Below are positions 38,601-53,600 of a stretch of DNA of 64,000 bases, piece after piece. A model generated the notes under the pieces. The model saw only the letters and a program-made list of their open reading frames with translations. It was not told where the DNA came from and did no database searches. The first letter of the stretch is position 1, and each line of letters begins with the position of its first letter. The translations under genes and the position numbers were made by a program. This DNA is from Euwallacea fornicatus (lineage: Eukaryota > Arthropoda > Insecta > Coleoptera > Curculionidae): contig NC_089572.1 in the NCBI RefSeq assembly GCF_040115645.1, positions 744,001 to 808,000 on the forward strand, written 5' to 3'.

Positions 38601-41600
38601 ATTTCGGCCATTTTGAAGTCGATTTTTTATCTCGTTTACGGTGAGAAACCGATTCTTAAGGCTTGCAGGCGTATAAAACGATCGTCCACTTGGTTTGTGG
38701 ATCTCGGTCGGTCTTGCCTTGGTCGCCTAGTATGGCAACCTGTTTCTCTAAACCGCTGGAGACGTCGAGCAATGGTGGCATGATGAACACCCAGCCTTCG
38801 GGCAATCTCACATTGGGGATACCCTTCTTCCATTAAGGTGACAATTTTGACCGCACCATACTCACCTGAATTTCTTCGAGGCATTTCGATATTTACAGTT
38901 AATCACAAATTGAGCGTAGCTGATTATTCGCTAAAAAATTGTTTCTTATTATTTTGTTCAAATAATTAATATTTTGTTTAAATAAATAACATTTCCACTA
39001 AATAATTTAAAGCAATTATTATTTTATTCGAAACATCAATGTTTCACATAAAGAAAAAAATAAAAATAATATATTGGAGTCGATAGGGCAAGATAGTTTA
39101 AATATCCTTGAATATTTTCACTCAAAATTGAGGGTTCGTAATCAAACAAAAAAAAATTAAAGAACGGCAAAAAAATATTATTTTGGAATTTTGGTGATAA
39201 AGAATGTGGATTTATCAGTACCCCATAGGCAATTCAGTTTCGACACAGTTGTCAGAAGCCTAATAAGAATTTTCAAGGTGAAAACTCAGCGATGTGAAAC
39301 TAGCGAATCCGAAAGGAAAATAAATTTTTTTATGAAGAAAGAGTGTGCGAAAAATCGGTACAATTGTAGGCAGAACGCATTCCACAATTTAGAAAATTAT
39401 AAATTTCGATACGAAGGAAGACCTAAGAATAATGCCGGGAGAGGAAGAAAAATGATTTTCAATGCTGATGATGAACATTTTATCGTGCGTCAAATTAAAC
39501 AGGATCCCGAACGGAACGTTCCCAAACTGACTGCGGAGGTGAGGTCAAGGGTAGGACAATCAGTATCCACAGAAGCAGTTCGCAGTTTATTTAGAAAAAA
39601 TAATTATAATGGACGAATAGAACGGGAAGAAACTATACATCTCTAAAGTACATAAAATTTTGTGTTAAATAGTATTTTTGATTAAATTTTGCTATGGAAT
39701 ACATTAATAAACCGCTGGATTTTTGGAACCAAGTTATATTTCTGACAAAACCACAATGAACCACTCTGGATCGGATGGAAAAGAAATTGCGTGGAGAAAA
39801 CCGAATACAGAACTGAAAATGATAAACATCGTTACAACGGTTAAGCACGGTGGATAATCTGTAATTTTATGGGGGAATACCTCGGCCAGCGGTTGCGGAA
39901 AATTGCACCTCATCGACGGAATAATGGATAGACACATTTATATATTAATATATTAAGGGAAAATTTGAGAGCCTCAGTTGAAAAAATTAACATGCCAAGG
40001 GTTTATTGTTTTCGGCAAGATAATGGCCCGAAACGTACGGCGTGAATAGTTCGCGAGTGGCTCTTATACAGGGTGTCCCACAAGTGTTTCATTATATTTC
40101 AGTGGGTAATAGTACATTGAAAAATAATATGACTCCCTATATAAACCATATTCCAATAATGCTTCATTAAGAAGATACAGGGTGTTAAACTTAAAACACA
40201 CCTGGAATATTTCAACGTATCAGAGTATCAATGAACAGGCAAGCTCAATTATGTATTGAACAAAATGGCCACCAATTTGAACAATTTCTATAATGTTATA
40301 GCAAATTAATAATATTTAAAACAAACTTAATATTATTAAAACCATTTAGAGAATATCGTGCATATAGACGGTATTCGATTTTTTACTGGCAAACGATACG
40401 TCGGACGAAAAAGAGTCAAGTGAGCATTTTTCTTCTAAATGAAATTAAACTTCTAAAAATAATTTTTATTTTGATAAAAAGCAGTGGCGCACCGTGTTTT
40501 TCTTTAAAAATGTGCTGAGAGGTGTCCGTACGCACGTCACTGGTGAAACGAAAAATAGCCCTTTTGCATAAATAAATGCGTCTACATTAACTCTCAAAAC
40601 ATGCCAAATTTCACTTACATATCTCAAACGGTTTTGAATATATCAATAAAAGTTAGATTTTTTAACTAAAGTTTAACACCCTGTATCTTCTTAATGAAGC
40701 ATTATTGGAATATGGTTTATATAGGGAGTCATATTATTTTTCAATGTACTATTACCCACTGAAATATAATGATACACTTGTGGGACACCCTGTATAATGC
40801 GTCGAAATTGCCGAAAACCCTCCCGCAGAGTCCTGACATCAACCCCATTGAAAATCCCCCCCAAAAAAATAAAGAAGAACTTAATAATGTAAGTCTTGCT
40901 GCATAGGAGGAAATATCACCTGATTACAAACTTGAATTCATTCAATCAACGCCACAACGACTTCACGCTATTGTGGACTCCCAGGGGGAAAGTCCGCAAA
41001 ATATTGGAGTTGACCTTTATGTTTACTTTTAACTGAATTGCGTATTTATTAATACTGTGTGCGCTCAATTTTGTGTCACAATTTAACAATTTATAATGAC
41101 AACTTGGTGTGTTTATGAAAAATATTCAAATACATCTTTTATGATTTAAAATATCACATAAATCAATGTTCATAATAAAAATTCCTAAATTCGTTCATCT
41201 TAGATGATTATTTAAGGAATTATATCATCTTCACATGTGTACGCTCAATTTTATGAGTTGCTGTACATACAAAATGAAATCTAAAACTGTATCACTCGCG
41301 CTAACAACAATGATGTAATATTGCAAATGGCGCAAAACAAGTGATGGTGCGCGAATTGTGTCCACGAACCGTGCATTACGTATAGTTTCCATTATAAAGA
41401 AAACGGTATATTGGTCTATATAAAAAAAAAAGTGAGGTCAAACTAAAGAAACTCTGGAACAACTAACAATAAACAATACTTGTAATAAAACAAAGTCGAC
41501 CGAATTAAAAGTGCGTAGCGTACCCTTTATTCTTTATAACATCTGCACCCCCTCCGAGCACCGATTCAAGGAGAGTTTTCTTTATTTTGTAAATTCCTCC

Positions 41601-44600
41601 CCGCATGTCGAGCACGTCGACTTAAATTTTTTCTCATTTGCGACATTTTGCTACCTAATTTCCACTTTTAATTCATTTCATATAGTTTCAATCGAATTCA
41701 AGTCTGAGTTCTGCGCTGGCCAATCCAAAACAACGATTTTTTATTTCTTTCGCCAATGGGCAACAACTGCTGCTCGATGTTTCGGACTGCTGTCACGCTG
41801 GGACATCTAACTAACTGGCAGATTGTCTTCACGAAGTGGTTTCATTGCATTGTTCAAAATATTTAAGTGAAGGAATCTGTCCATTTTTCGCTCAATGAAA
41901 TGAATCGAACCAATTTTGTAGAACAAAAAACATCCCTATAGAAAAATAGAACCTTTGTCATGCTTTGTTGTGGGTAGAGTGTAGTTGGGTCATACCGTCC
42001 ACCAACTAGACGTCTTACTCACGCTACCCGATCAGACCCGAAATGATTTAATTTAGTCTCGATACTAAATAAGACTTTCTAAAATCCTGGATCGCAAAGT
42101 AAATACTTTTGTGAAATTAATGGATTTATACAGGTCTTTTGATTACAAGTCCTAACTCACTATAACGCCCTGTACAGTGTTATGACTAAAATATTCTACT
42201 CTCAATTCACGTGGAACACCCTTTGCAGATAAATTCGGTTGTGCCTTGGCAGTGATTTTATACGCCTGTTGAGGTATTTGGTCGCTTTTCTTGGTCCGCC
42301 ACCACGACGTCTGTTAGTGACAACATTTACCCGTGTCCTGCATCTCGTTAATACTCTGGACACCACGAATTTGTGCAAAGAAAAGTTTTTAGCAATATCC
42401 TTTTGTCTTTGTTCCGTTCTGAAACACTTCGACAATTTTTGACTGCAAGTCTTCAGATAAATATCTTTCAATAGGCATTATCGCAATGATATGCATTAAA
42501 TTCGAACATGTATAAACATATAAGTTAGTAAAAATCGATACAAACCATAGTTTTTTTAGTTTTGTCCCAATACAAATCGTAAATTGGGAAAAAATATCGA
42601 TAAGCACAATAAAAAAAAACTGTACTGCGTATATTGAACAAATATCTGTTTATAACCAGGATGTGGCATATGTGAACGTTATATAGGGCAGACTTGAATT
42701 TATTTCTGAAATTGTCAAAAGTTTCTTTAGTTTTGTCCATTAGTTTACATTAAGACATCAATAAAAATCAATTTTAAGGAAGAAAAAAATGTTGAAAAAA
42801 TACCTCACAATGATGTTACACGTGCAGAGTTAACAGCTTCATGAACACCATTTTTAATAGGTACTTCCACAAGACATTTCGAAATGTGATTGGCATAAAT
42901 ATTATATGATCCGGACTTAAAAAAAAAATAATAAAAAAAAAATTGTAGACTGAGGATTGTTAGATTCTCAAAGCAACATACATTCCACTGAGAAGTACAG
43001 TTCAAATTGCAGAGCAAAGAAAGCCTGAAAGACAACTGTTAAAATATCTAGAAAAAACTCGAAGTAACCTGAAGGGGAACTGTTTTTATTTTGAGCGAAC
43101 TAAAGTGATCATATGGGCCAAATGTCATCGCGCTCACCGGTATTTACCTAATTCCCTAAATCACAGAATGCGAAGAGAAGTTTTTGAGAGTTTTGAGTAA
43201 GTCAGAAAACGCCGACACTTACGATTTATTTGACGAACTATCAGACTTTTTGCTTTATATTTCGAAAGCACATTTTTTAATACAAATTCCAAAATCAATT
43301 TTTGACTCTCGTCTATTATTAGTTTTCTTAATTTTATGTAAAAATAAATCACTTCGAAATCACCTCTCATCTCATGCAATTTTAACATCAACTATTTTTA
43401 CGGTATGAAATATTCAGTAGAACAGAGATTAGAAATGTTTGTTTTTGGGAACATTTTAAGAATCTAGTAGATCACGAATAAAACGGAAATATTCAGCTAA
43501 TGGAAGAAAATGTAGTTTTAAATTTATCCGGCTGAATCACATTAACATTTTTTCAGTGCTAGTTTGAGAACTACGGAATTCATATAGAAAATTCGAAATT
43601 TTAGTTTTTGATTTTAATTTGGTGAAAACTCGAGAGTAATTTCCTGTAAATTGTTACAAATTCAATTTCAAGGTAATTTATTTCCGCGCAGATTAAAATG
43701 TAGATTTAAAAAATGAGAACAACAAAGACGGTAAAAACTCTTAACAAAGCCTATGTAAAAAATTAACTCTAGGCAAATGTAAAACAAACTGTATTGCGTT
43801 TTAATTAAAAAACAACTTCATGTCATTGCTATTCCCTCGATTTAACCTGAAATAACCTGAACTGATTTTTCGTAAAAAAAAATTATATAGCTACTGAACA
43901 ATACTTCAATAAATTTATCTTTTTTAACTGATTAGCAATGCATTTAAGGTTTACTTCCGATTGGCGCCAAATATTTTATTAAATCTATTCTTTATTGTTA
44001 CAGAATTATTAAATAATCATTAACTGCCTATTCGACTGCAGATTAATTTAACGAATTTGCAATGAAACGGTGAAATAACTTCATGAAACCAGCGTAAAAG
44101 CAGAAAGCATAAAGGCGTATCAGAAAACATGAGTCGAATTTGTAATTTATCTAATCTAGGATGCAATAACTGAAGCTTACTATTAGTGCACCATCAAATT
44201 AAGTGGTACTAAAAATATTATTTTTAGAAAATATAACGCAGTCAAAAAGTGTCTGGATCATAGTTTATTAATCTAAAAACATATTAAAAAACAAAACAAC
44301 TCAAACGACGTGGGAAAGGAAAGTTGGCAATTACCTATGAAGTAACAAAATCCTTCGTTTAAATTAGTAGTTTCATTAATATACGAAGATATTAATTAAA
44401 TAGCACAAATGTAAGTATTTTCCAATGGGGTCTCGACATGCCAGAGAATAAGAAAACGGTTTAATGACAGGAAAAAAGTTGCTTTAAACAACTATTAAAG
44501 ATGCTCAATCTGTCTAAACTCTCGTACATATCTTAACTACGTATTAAATTGAAGAAGATATTAACATAACTGTGAGTGGAAATTTCAGTGGAATTACCAA

Positions 44601-47600
44601 CTGGGGCATATGAAGAACACCACAAGAAAGGTTGGAAGAAACTCACAAAAGATATGGGCTACTCAACGCAAATGATCTGAGCTTGTAGTACTCAAATTGC
44701 CTAAGATATGTATTTACGATTATAACATCCCAATTAACACAAAATATTTGTGCTACAGATGTAGTAGTTTATTGCAAAGTAAAGATGTCGCAAAACTTTA
44801 ATTTTTCTTCTAACATAAAGGAACGATAAAGTTAAAAAGACACATTCCACGGCAAGACCTTCTTCCAAAGCAGCAAAAGAAAAAAGTGCCGGATTGAAGG
44901 GCGTCTGTAGAAGTATTGAGGTGTTTATTCTTTAGCTCTCTTGTGAGGGAGGATGGCAAAACGAATGGAAGAAAAGAAGTTGCAACACTTTCAATTATGT
45001 AATGCTTAAAAAACTTATTGGTTTGATTTTTAATTAGCAACGTACTAATTCGGGAAATTGAATTATTGGCATTGATTAAATTACGTAATTCAAAGCGTAA
45101 GCATTATAGCTATTATCGTTCCTGTAAATGGTATAGTTTTGATTTTAATAGCATCTGAAATTTGTTTCTGCTGACAAAGTGTTTCCCACGTTTTTAGGTA
45201 CCATTCATCGAGGTACCAACGCTCCTTCATGTATCACTAATTAATGAAATATCCGACTAACTTTCAAATACCTAACCCCAGTTAATTGGACGTTTAAACC
45301 ACAACATCGGCAATATTCATAATTGAAACGATAACAGTGAAGATAAAAACTGTTATCTAAATACTCTTAATTCTTTTGTTCTGCGTCATTAACTAAAATA
45401 GGCTAAAAATAATTGCAAAAAATAACTTCATTTTTCAAAATGGTAACTGTGGGTACTAATCGACTAGAATAAAATCTACTAAGGAAATCCATATTTGCGA
45501 GCTAAGCCATACAAGGCTCTATTTTCGCTATATTGTCAGGTACAGTTTGATAAAGTAATTGAGTAGTGCCGAATGACCACCGGATATATGCCTTTGTGAA
45601 TTTCAAAGGCTAGCTGGTCGTATGAAGCACTGAATTGATGGATCAACTCGACGACATTCACGCTTATTCATGCAAGGACATATATTCAAAACGTTTGTTA
45701 AATATTTTTAATTTTTCTTATAAGTTCACAGTATTAAAACATCGATTTGAAAAAATTCTGCACACTATGTTAAACACGTATCGTTACCCTCGAAATGCAT
45801 GTGAAGGTTTTCTGACGACTATTTAAAGACTTTCATATCTACATTATGTTGTGCACGGTAATTCTCCATCATAACTTAGACAAATATTTGCTTAAAGTAT
45901 ACGAAGTGCTATGTGCCGAAACTCTATTTGCTCAATACTTAAAATTCAAAATTAACCACCTAGTAGCAAGTAGTAAAAATAAACAAATCAATGTTACCAA
46001 TGATCACCAAGCTTTCAATCGACAATGATAAACCCGTTCTCCCTACACACTCACTGACCCCATGGAATGCGTTTAGATTTAGATTGCACTCAGGCAAAAG
46101 TAGAAACTGATATTGCAAAAACTGGCGAATATACGGTACGATCCTTCCAATCTATCGAAGAATCTGAGCACACGCAATATTCTACAAAACAATGCCGATA
46201 TTGCTTCATTCACGAAATTACAGCACGAACGAGGCACCTGTTGTATTTTTCAGGCGAACTACTATCAACGAGGCCAAAACATGCGAACGCGAACCTGCGC
46301 CTATGAAGAACGACTAGCGGCTAGCGACTATGGTACTATCTGTGGTACTATAGTGTCAGCTGATCGCTTGGTGGGAGCGCTGGCCCGAGACGGAGTATGC
46401 ACCAGCAATGCTCGTTATTATCATATTCTCTTTTCCAAGTGCGATGTTATTAGAGAATACCGTTTTGATCCTAACTTTTGTTATGAATCTCTAGTACGAT
46501 GATTCAAAAGTACTTCAAAATATCAAGTGAAACAAGTAAATTAGAGCGGCTGCATCACTTTTACCTGCATCGGGGCTAATTTGTTAACGTTATTAGCTAA
46601 AATTGTCGTAACGTACAGGTACCAGCTTATTAAAATTTTCACTTCCAGAGAAAGCCTGGCGTTCACGAGGTGTTCGTATGGGTGATGCAATTTTTATAAT
46701 AACAATCTTCTGTGTTATGAAAACACCTTCAAAAAATCTGCATATTACTTTAGTGTTCGACTTGCATCAAGAAAAGGAAAGAGGAAATTATCAGCTTAAA
46801 TGAAAAAATATCGACAATAGAGTGAATGAAAAGATGTGTCCACAGTTCTAGAGGAATATAGAAATGTGATGTATGTCTGTAAACATACGATAAGAAATAT
46901 TAAGCATTACAATGCAACAAATGTCATCGAGCATGTTAGAATGTGCATTCTATGTAATAAATATTGTCACCTTCGATTACTAGTAAACACGAAACATCTC
47001 AAGTGACAGCAAATCTCTCCTCCGAAATAAGGTTAATAAAATTTCTACATGCATAAGGGCCGCCAGAGTATTTAGGCTTTCAATGTAAAGTTTGAATAAG
47101 CCGTGAATTCACAGTGTCAAAATGGATACCAGAATGTTTAAAAAAGAAATTGAACTGTCACATCAGAATCAAAACTGAATTAGATGTGACGAAAGGGAAT
47201 TAAACGTATACTATAAATTTGCATTGGCAAGATTGGTAATTAGATAAATAATTTCTAACTTAGATCGGTACTTTTTATTTTACATTTTTGACTAAATTCT
47301 TTTTGTCACATATGAAAATATTCTTGCTGTAAGTGAATATCTCTTTGAAAAATAAAGAGATGTTATTAATCTTGGTATCTATTGTAGGTTAAAACCTCTC
47401 TACATTAAGGCTTATCACAATGCCCTGCTCAATTTTGCTTTCAACTCTGCGGGTATTTATTTTATGAATTGTTGTTTTAATAGAGGACATTCAGCCTATT
47501 TATGATATAAATGTAACGAGATTGCTATTTAAGACAAACACCAACAGTTATTAACAGGTTTCAGGTATACGAAATATAGTTTGGTAAATAGAACCATTCT

Positions 47601-50600
47601 TTAGTAAAATTATCGGAAGATAAACAAGGGAAAGAAATACATTCATGTTCGAATACGTATTGCTGACAATTTGGTGAATGCAAAATTTCGTTAGTAAAAT
47701 TATTGTAAATAGAAACTGTGGAAATATGGTTGAATATATATTGTTGATAATTTGGCGAACGCAAATTATTGTCAGTTAAATTAATCGAAAATAATAGTAA
47801 GAAAGGTTACCTATTATTCGAGAAGAACATATTTTCATTATAAATCTCATTGTAAACTTCATTGAAAAGAGAAGAACGAATAAACGGAATTTCTTCGTTA
47901 GCCGTTACATTTTACAGAACTTCAATAATTTGGCCCTCGGTTTTATTCATCAATATTGAGATGGAAACGGAAAATGTATCAACAAACGGCATTTATTTCA
48001 TCGTTTCCGTGAAATTATCTTCGAAATAGAACTATCAGTACTGTTGGTTGTAGGTAATGAATATTTGATACTCCCGCCACCGACCATAAAACAAAATTCT
48101 TTCGCCTTCACCATACGGTGTAGATCGGAAACCCGGCACCTGCATGTACTGTAACCATGCGGACTATTGTTGGTTGCCTATAACCTCACGTCTAACTTAT
48201 TCTTCATTTCAAATACCATTGAATAAAATGAAAAAATACAAATGATACCGAATAGAGAAGGAACTGGCGATACGGTTAATGTCCCTTTTCCTATAGGCGA
48301 AATTTTAAATTCGAGGTTTTCGTTGCAGAGTTTACATCATATTTCAAAAGTAAAATGAGAGTAACTTAGACAAATAGGTATACGGAAATAGGGTCAGAAA
48401 CTATACTTAATCCTTTTTATTGTTTAAAGCTTTGGAACGAATTTTAAAAAGATATCATTTACCCTAGTCTTGCCCACAAAATATGTTTATCTAAAACCTG
48501 TCTTACCACTGCAATATTTGGGCAATTACTCATTTAGTTTATCTCTAAGAATAAGTACATCGCGGAAATAATACCTGTTCATATACAGCTCTGTCAGCAT
48601 GTACCTGTGTTTGGTGAGTAAGTTCCTACGGTAAAATTCGAGTGATAAGAAAATACAAATAGGCGCATGAAACTGCTGCAATTTTAGCACTCCTTTTTTA
48701 ATTCGTGTATTTACTCATTACACATCAATTGAGATAAATAGATTTTTTTTTGTGTCAATACAGACAACCATCATTAGAAATCACGTACAAAAGCGGTACC
48801 ATTTTATGCAAGCAATATTCAAAGATTACTAATTCTCACAGGCTTTTACAACATTATATAAATTTAAATTGCATTACCATACTATTCAAAAATAATACTC
48901 CTATTGCTTTTATAACTCAGTTTATGATTGTTTTAAGTAAAGCTTTATTTGTATGATAATCTCATAAATATTCGAGAATCTTACTCAGTGGAGGCACGAT
49001 AAAGACAATGCTTTTTGAAACTGCACCTAACGAAATCAAGTTTTGTGTTCTATGCTTTAAAATACAACACGAAGACTGGGTAATAAGAGTACTGGTGACG
49101 CGCGACACTGGTTTTCTTCGATTGTGATTCATCATGAGGTGTCTCGGATAATATTTCATGCGCACTTCATTGGCTGCAGTTATTTAATGCACGTACGTGA
49201 AAGAATGTGATTTTTCACAGGCGTTAATAAGGTGAGACCTCCTGGAGATCTCACAAAAATCTTATCTTTCAGCCAAACTATAAATAAGCACATTTTTCAC
49301 AGTCGACCTTCTTGGAGAACTTCGTTAATTTTATCATTAATCACTTTAACAAGCACGACTTAGAATCTAACAACTCGAATTTTTATCTCATTATATGCAA
49401 TTTAATCGGGAAGCCTTGGTAATGATGAGCTCTCCGTAATAACCTGTTATATCTACGTTAAATATTTTACCCAAGTACAAAGTAGAATAATTAGATTACA
49501 CAAAGATTTTAACAAAAGGGAGCGTAGATGTCTTTATTAATACCAATATTATTAAGCTTCAGGCGGGAAACAAAAAAGTGTGTTTCGGTCTGTAGGAGAT
49601 AGGCAGGTAGCCGTTTCAAAGGAAGCAGGTGCAGCCCATAAAGGAAGGGAACATCAGGTCGTTCTGCAAGGCTGATTCAAAAAAACCATCTTTAGTTATC
49701 CACCCCGAGTTGTGAGTGGCCCTTAGGTGATTTAAAGATCCAACTGCACCAATAAAGATAATATGTATTTTTTTATTATTTAATATATTTTTGCTTATCC
49801 TGGCCACAGTGAATGCTAATTATAAAAATTTTACTACTTTTGCATCAGGTAGAAGAGTTCAAATTCTACTGAAAAGAGGAAGGGAGATAGAGATTTCCTG
49901 TATTAGAAGATGCGATGAGGGTATCTTCCGTAAGAAGATGGGGGGGGGTCTCCCATTAGGAAACTGGGGAGGAGGAAGGTGGCTTTTCCGTTAGAAGATT
50001 TGAGGAAGGGCGAAGGATTGTTTCCCGTTAGAAGATCAAATCTGAATACGAAAGAAACTGAATAAAAAGAACGACGAAAGTCTTGGAAGAGATAAGTCAG
50101 GTGCAGATGGCCCATAGACCGCCGCAGTGACGGTCAAAATCTCTCAAGACGACTACTAACAATTTTCTGTGCCATCTGTTTCGAAGCAAAGAATTCGAGA
50201 TCTACATAAGAAAATCTATTATGGCCGCTGCACCGGACAAAGGAGCACTGTCAAGATCCAATTTCAGATCAAGGGTTTGAAATTCAAATAAAAAGCTTCT
50301 TTAAAGCAAAATCATAAGTGGTAACTGGTGAGTAATGAAAAGGATTAATTACATTCGTGAGACTATTAGATAGCACTTATTGCATTTCAAATATTGAATG
50401 TAAAAAAGTTTAATGGGGCTGGCGACAAATCGAGAGGAAATAACACAACTAATACGTGAGGCACAACGACCTAATAGGAATTCGTCTTAGAAATAATTAG
50501 CAGAAAACAATAATAAATGTTTCCTGGCCTGGTCTGTAATTCAACCACAAAGGAATAAAACGTTGTCCAACTCGGAATCGCAGGAATTTACCACGATGAC

Positions 50601-53600
50601 TCAAAAAGCCAACAATAAACAAAGCAACAATGGTACTGTATATTAAAGACCACTCCACATTACAACTTCAGGCAAAGAAATGAATGGAGTGCATTAAGTG
50701 AATATGCACGTGCAATTTGAATAATAAGAACAAACGATCGCCGTTCGTTTCTTAGCTGTTAGGAAACTGGGGCAGTAATCTGCAATTTTTAAAAAATTAG
50801 AAACTCTATTGCAGATCCATTAGTCAACAATCACAGTTTCATTCTGTACTTCATAAAATCTACAATTAACCGGAAAACTTGTTTACCATTGAATAAAATT
50901 AAAACCCACTTTTTATACCACCCATATCAGGATGACTATTCAGCCATTGTCTTCTATTTAAATTAATTGCAATTTGATTACAAGACTAATTTGGATTGAT
51001 TTGATCTTTAAATCAGCTTTTCATTATTCCTTTAGAGGCTTTTGAACGTTAACTGTAGGTATAGAGCAAGGGTTTTCTCAGGCTGCAACGTTAATGCCGA
51101 GTAACTTTAAGACAGTGCGCACAGTAGGTACACTTGTATTAAGACAAATGATAGATATTATTAAAATTCTTGTGTATACAAGTTAAAATGTAAGTCCGTT
51201 ATGTTTGCAGTTATACTATAGTAATTTGTGGTGTAAGAAATGTTAAGCAGTATCCGCAGTAAACAATTTAAATAAAAATAAATATAACCTGAAACCGACT
51301 GCCACAACTACAAACTAAACTAGCTCACTCTTGTATTTTATTGGAATTATGTGGGAATTAGTATTAGTCACGTTTATATCTTTCAGCCTTGAGGAATTTA
51401 AACTCAATTTAAATGTACGTGGACAACACATAACTCAGTCGTTATTTTAAATTTAAATGTTCCGAATTTAATAGTAATTCTCTCCTTGGTATTTAAGCAA
51501 GAACATCTTTCCGAAGAATTCTGACCGTGACTAAGGTTTGCAGAACTACGCTGAGTGGTCTTGAGGAAGATCCATGACATCATGGCCCTAATGTGTGATC
51601 CGCCCCTGGCTTCCGGTGCTACCATTATTGTTCGAAGGTCGTTTTAAAATAATGTCTGAAACACTTAATCGAGCCAACAAAAAATTGTTTTGATCACGAC
51701 GAGGTGATGTGACTGTCATTTCAGATTAGATGATATTATTGTCAGAAATTATAAAATTTTAAGCCAGTCTTAATACACACTAATGGTTTGCATCATCTAA
51801 ATGACATAGTTAAAAATTGATACCTACTATGTATTAAATTGATTTAAAATTTACTTTTTTGGATAAGATAAGTTTTTTACGATTTTTGCGTGGAGGTGAG
51901 AATAAGGTAAACCAACAGACAAGCTGATTGATGTCAACTACAGGACTCGCATTAAGAGCAAGTACTTCATCCAATCTAAATTAAAATGTTCCAAGCACAG
52001 ATAATGATAATGATCTGTAAAATGACAAAAATTCTTGCAACTTAAAATGCCGCCCCAACCTTGCAGGATAAAGAAACGATTTAAATAATTCTTGAAAATT
52101 TACAGAAGTCCTTATTTTAACGCATAATTGTCTGATAAGTTCGGAATTTTGCAGATGTCCAAAACTCAGGAACCGAAAATAATACTTAAATTGTGATACG
52201 CCCCGCAACCAGCTTGTATATTATTAGTTAGTTCTCACACCTCGCTACATCAGTTATGCAAGTTTCGTACCAAAAACATGTGTGGATTAAATAATAAATA
52301 AAATTTTTATACCTAATTGCGAACGGTCATTGCTACTTTAGCGCCCTGCTAGGAGTTTGATTATAACCCATATTACCGCACTGTTGCGCTTATTTTTTCT
52401 CTGTTGTGTTGGCAACCTCATTCATATGCAATTTAAATGGTAAATGAGTCACGAAGCTCCTTTAGCAGCGCTGTCAATCCAACATTTGACAATCTTAAAG
52501 CTACCAGACACTTCAAATTTACAATAATTTTTTTTGTTTTCATTAAAACTGTTCGACCTCAATAGAAAAAATAATATAAGATGCGCGTTTCGTAAGACCA
52601 TTCGCCCTCATCGATTGCCAACTGCTGGTTTTGCAAACTTAGATGCGCGCGTCAATGTACTGTCTTATGAAACTTGTGCCTTAATTATTCAACTGATAAT
52701 TTTTTCCTTCTTTTATGCCTTAAAAGGTTTCATCCTCCTTTCACTCGGTACTCCATCGAGGCATGTTGAACAAAACAATATAGTAAGTGTGACTGGACAC
52801 ACGACCATGCAAATATCGTGTGGAATGACCAGCTGCCTTAATAAGCCCCATTTCCCTTCAAAGTCGTAACGGTCGAAAGATCTGTGTTTGAATTGAATGG
52901 ACAATCTATAAATTCTCATAACAAAACCAAACATTTAACCACAATCTTAATTGTGAATGAAAAATTTCCGGTTCATCAAGTAATTTAGCGTGAGTAATAC
53001 CAATGAAAAAATTACTTAACTGAAACCGAAAGGACCTGACAATTGTTACCTATGACAAAGCAAAAGCTAAGCTTTTAAAAAGATTAGCAGCAGACCCCTT
53101 ATAAGGTTCACGGCCAGTCAAATCCTACATGCCTGCATGCAAATGTCTTCATACTGAAACCGTAATTTGCGAACTGAGTCTGAACTGAAAGTCAAAACTG
53201 CCTTGATGACTTTAGGCTAAGTCAATGACAAATTACTTCCCTTTTAAGAAATAACCACGTCAAACAAATAGATTTCTAACTAAAAATAATGGTACAGCCA
53301 AAGAAATATTAAACCTAAAAATTTATAACTTCCAGCATAACAGTCCAAAATAAATCAACTCAAAACTTCAAGACAGGTCAAAAGAAGAACGAAGTGTCTG
53401 GTCGCTTTTCGCCCAGAGGTCAGGTATGGATACACCCACAAACCAAAATTCTTGGTACTGTGAAGAAAAAGGAACGATTTTACAGCTATGCCCATCAAAA
53501 TATCGGATTTCATGAGACAAGTGCATACAGCAGCACGTGCAAATCATGGCAAGGGTCGGATTTCATTTTAGCCTTGTTTAGACGAAATGCGAGGAAAAGA

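Larger units (their letters stand above)
38896..41263 (+). mobile_element. Tc1-type element E, interrupted by element F
   Basis: Outer ends CAGTTAATCACAAATTGAGC (38896) and the mirror ending at 41263, with TA on both sides (38894-38895, 41264-41265). Inner copies of the CTCAATTTT motif lie near 39120 and 41065, an IR/DR arrangement. Element F is inserted inside its transposase. Confidence 0.82.
37602..41375 (-). mobile_element. Tc1-type element (outer of second stack), right end uncertain
   Basis: Left end CACTAATGGACAAAATTAAC at 37602 with TA before it. Its transposase reads on the minus strand and starts at 38884, only 12 bp from the left end of element E, so E appears to have jumped in just upstream of that gene. 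The missing end should lie beyond E. A weakly matching stretch near 41340-41375 (GTGATGGTGCGCGAATTGTG) is the only candidate. Confidence 0.6.

Noticed and set aside
46067..46502. A 129-codon plus-strand frame in bazooka intron 1
   Set aside because: No recognisable motif, no splice context, and overlapping frames of similar length; treated as chance.
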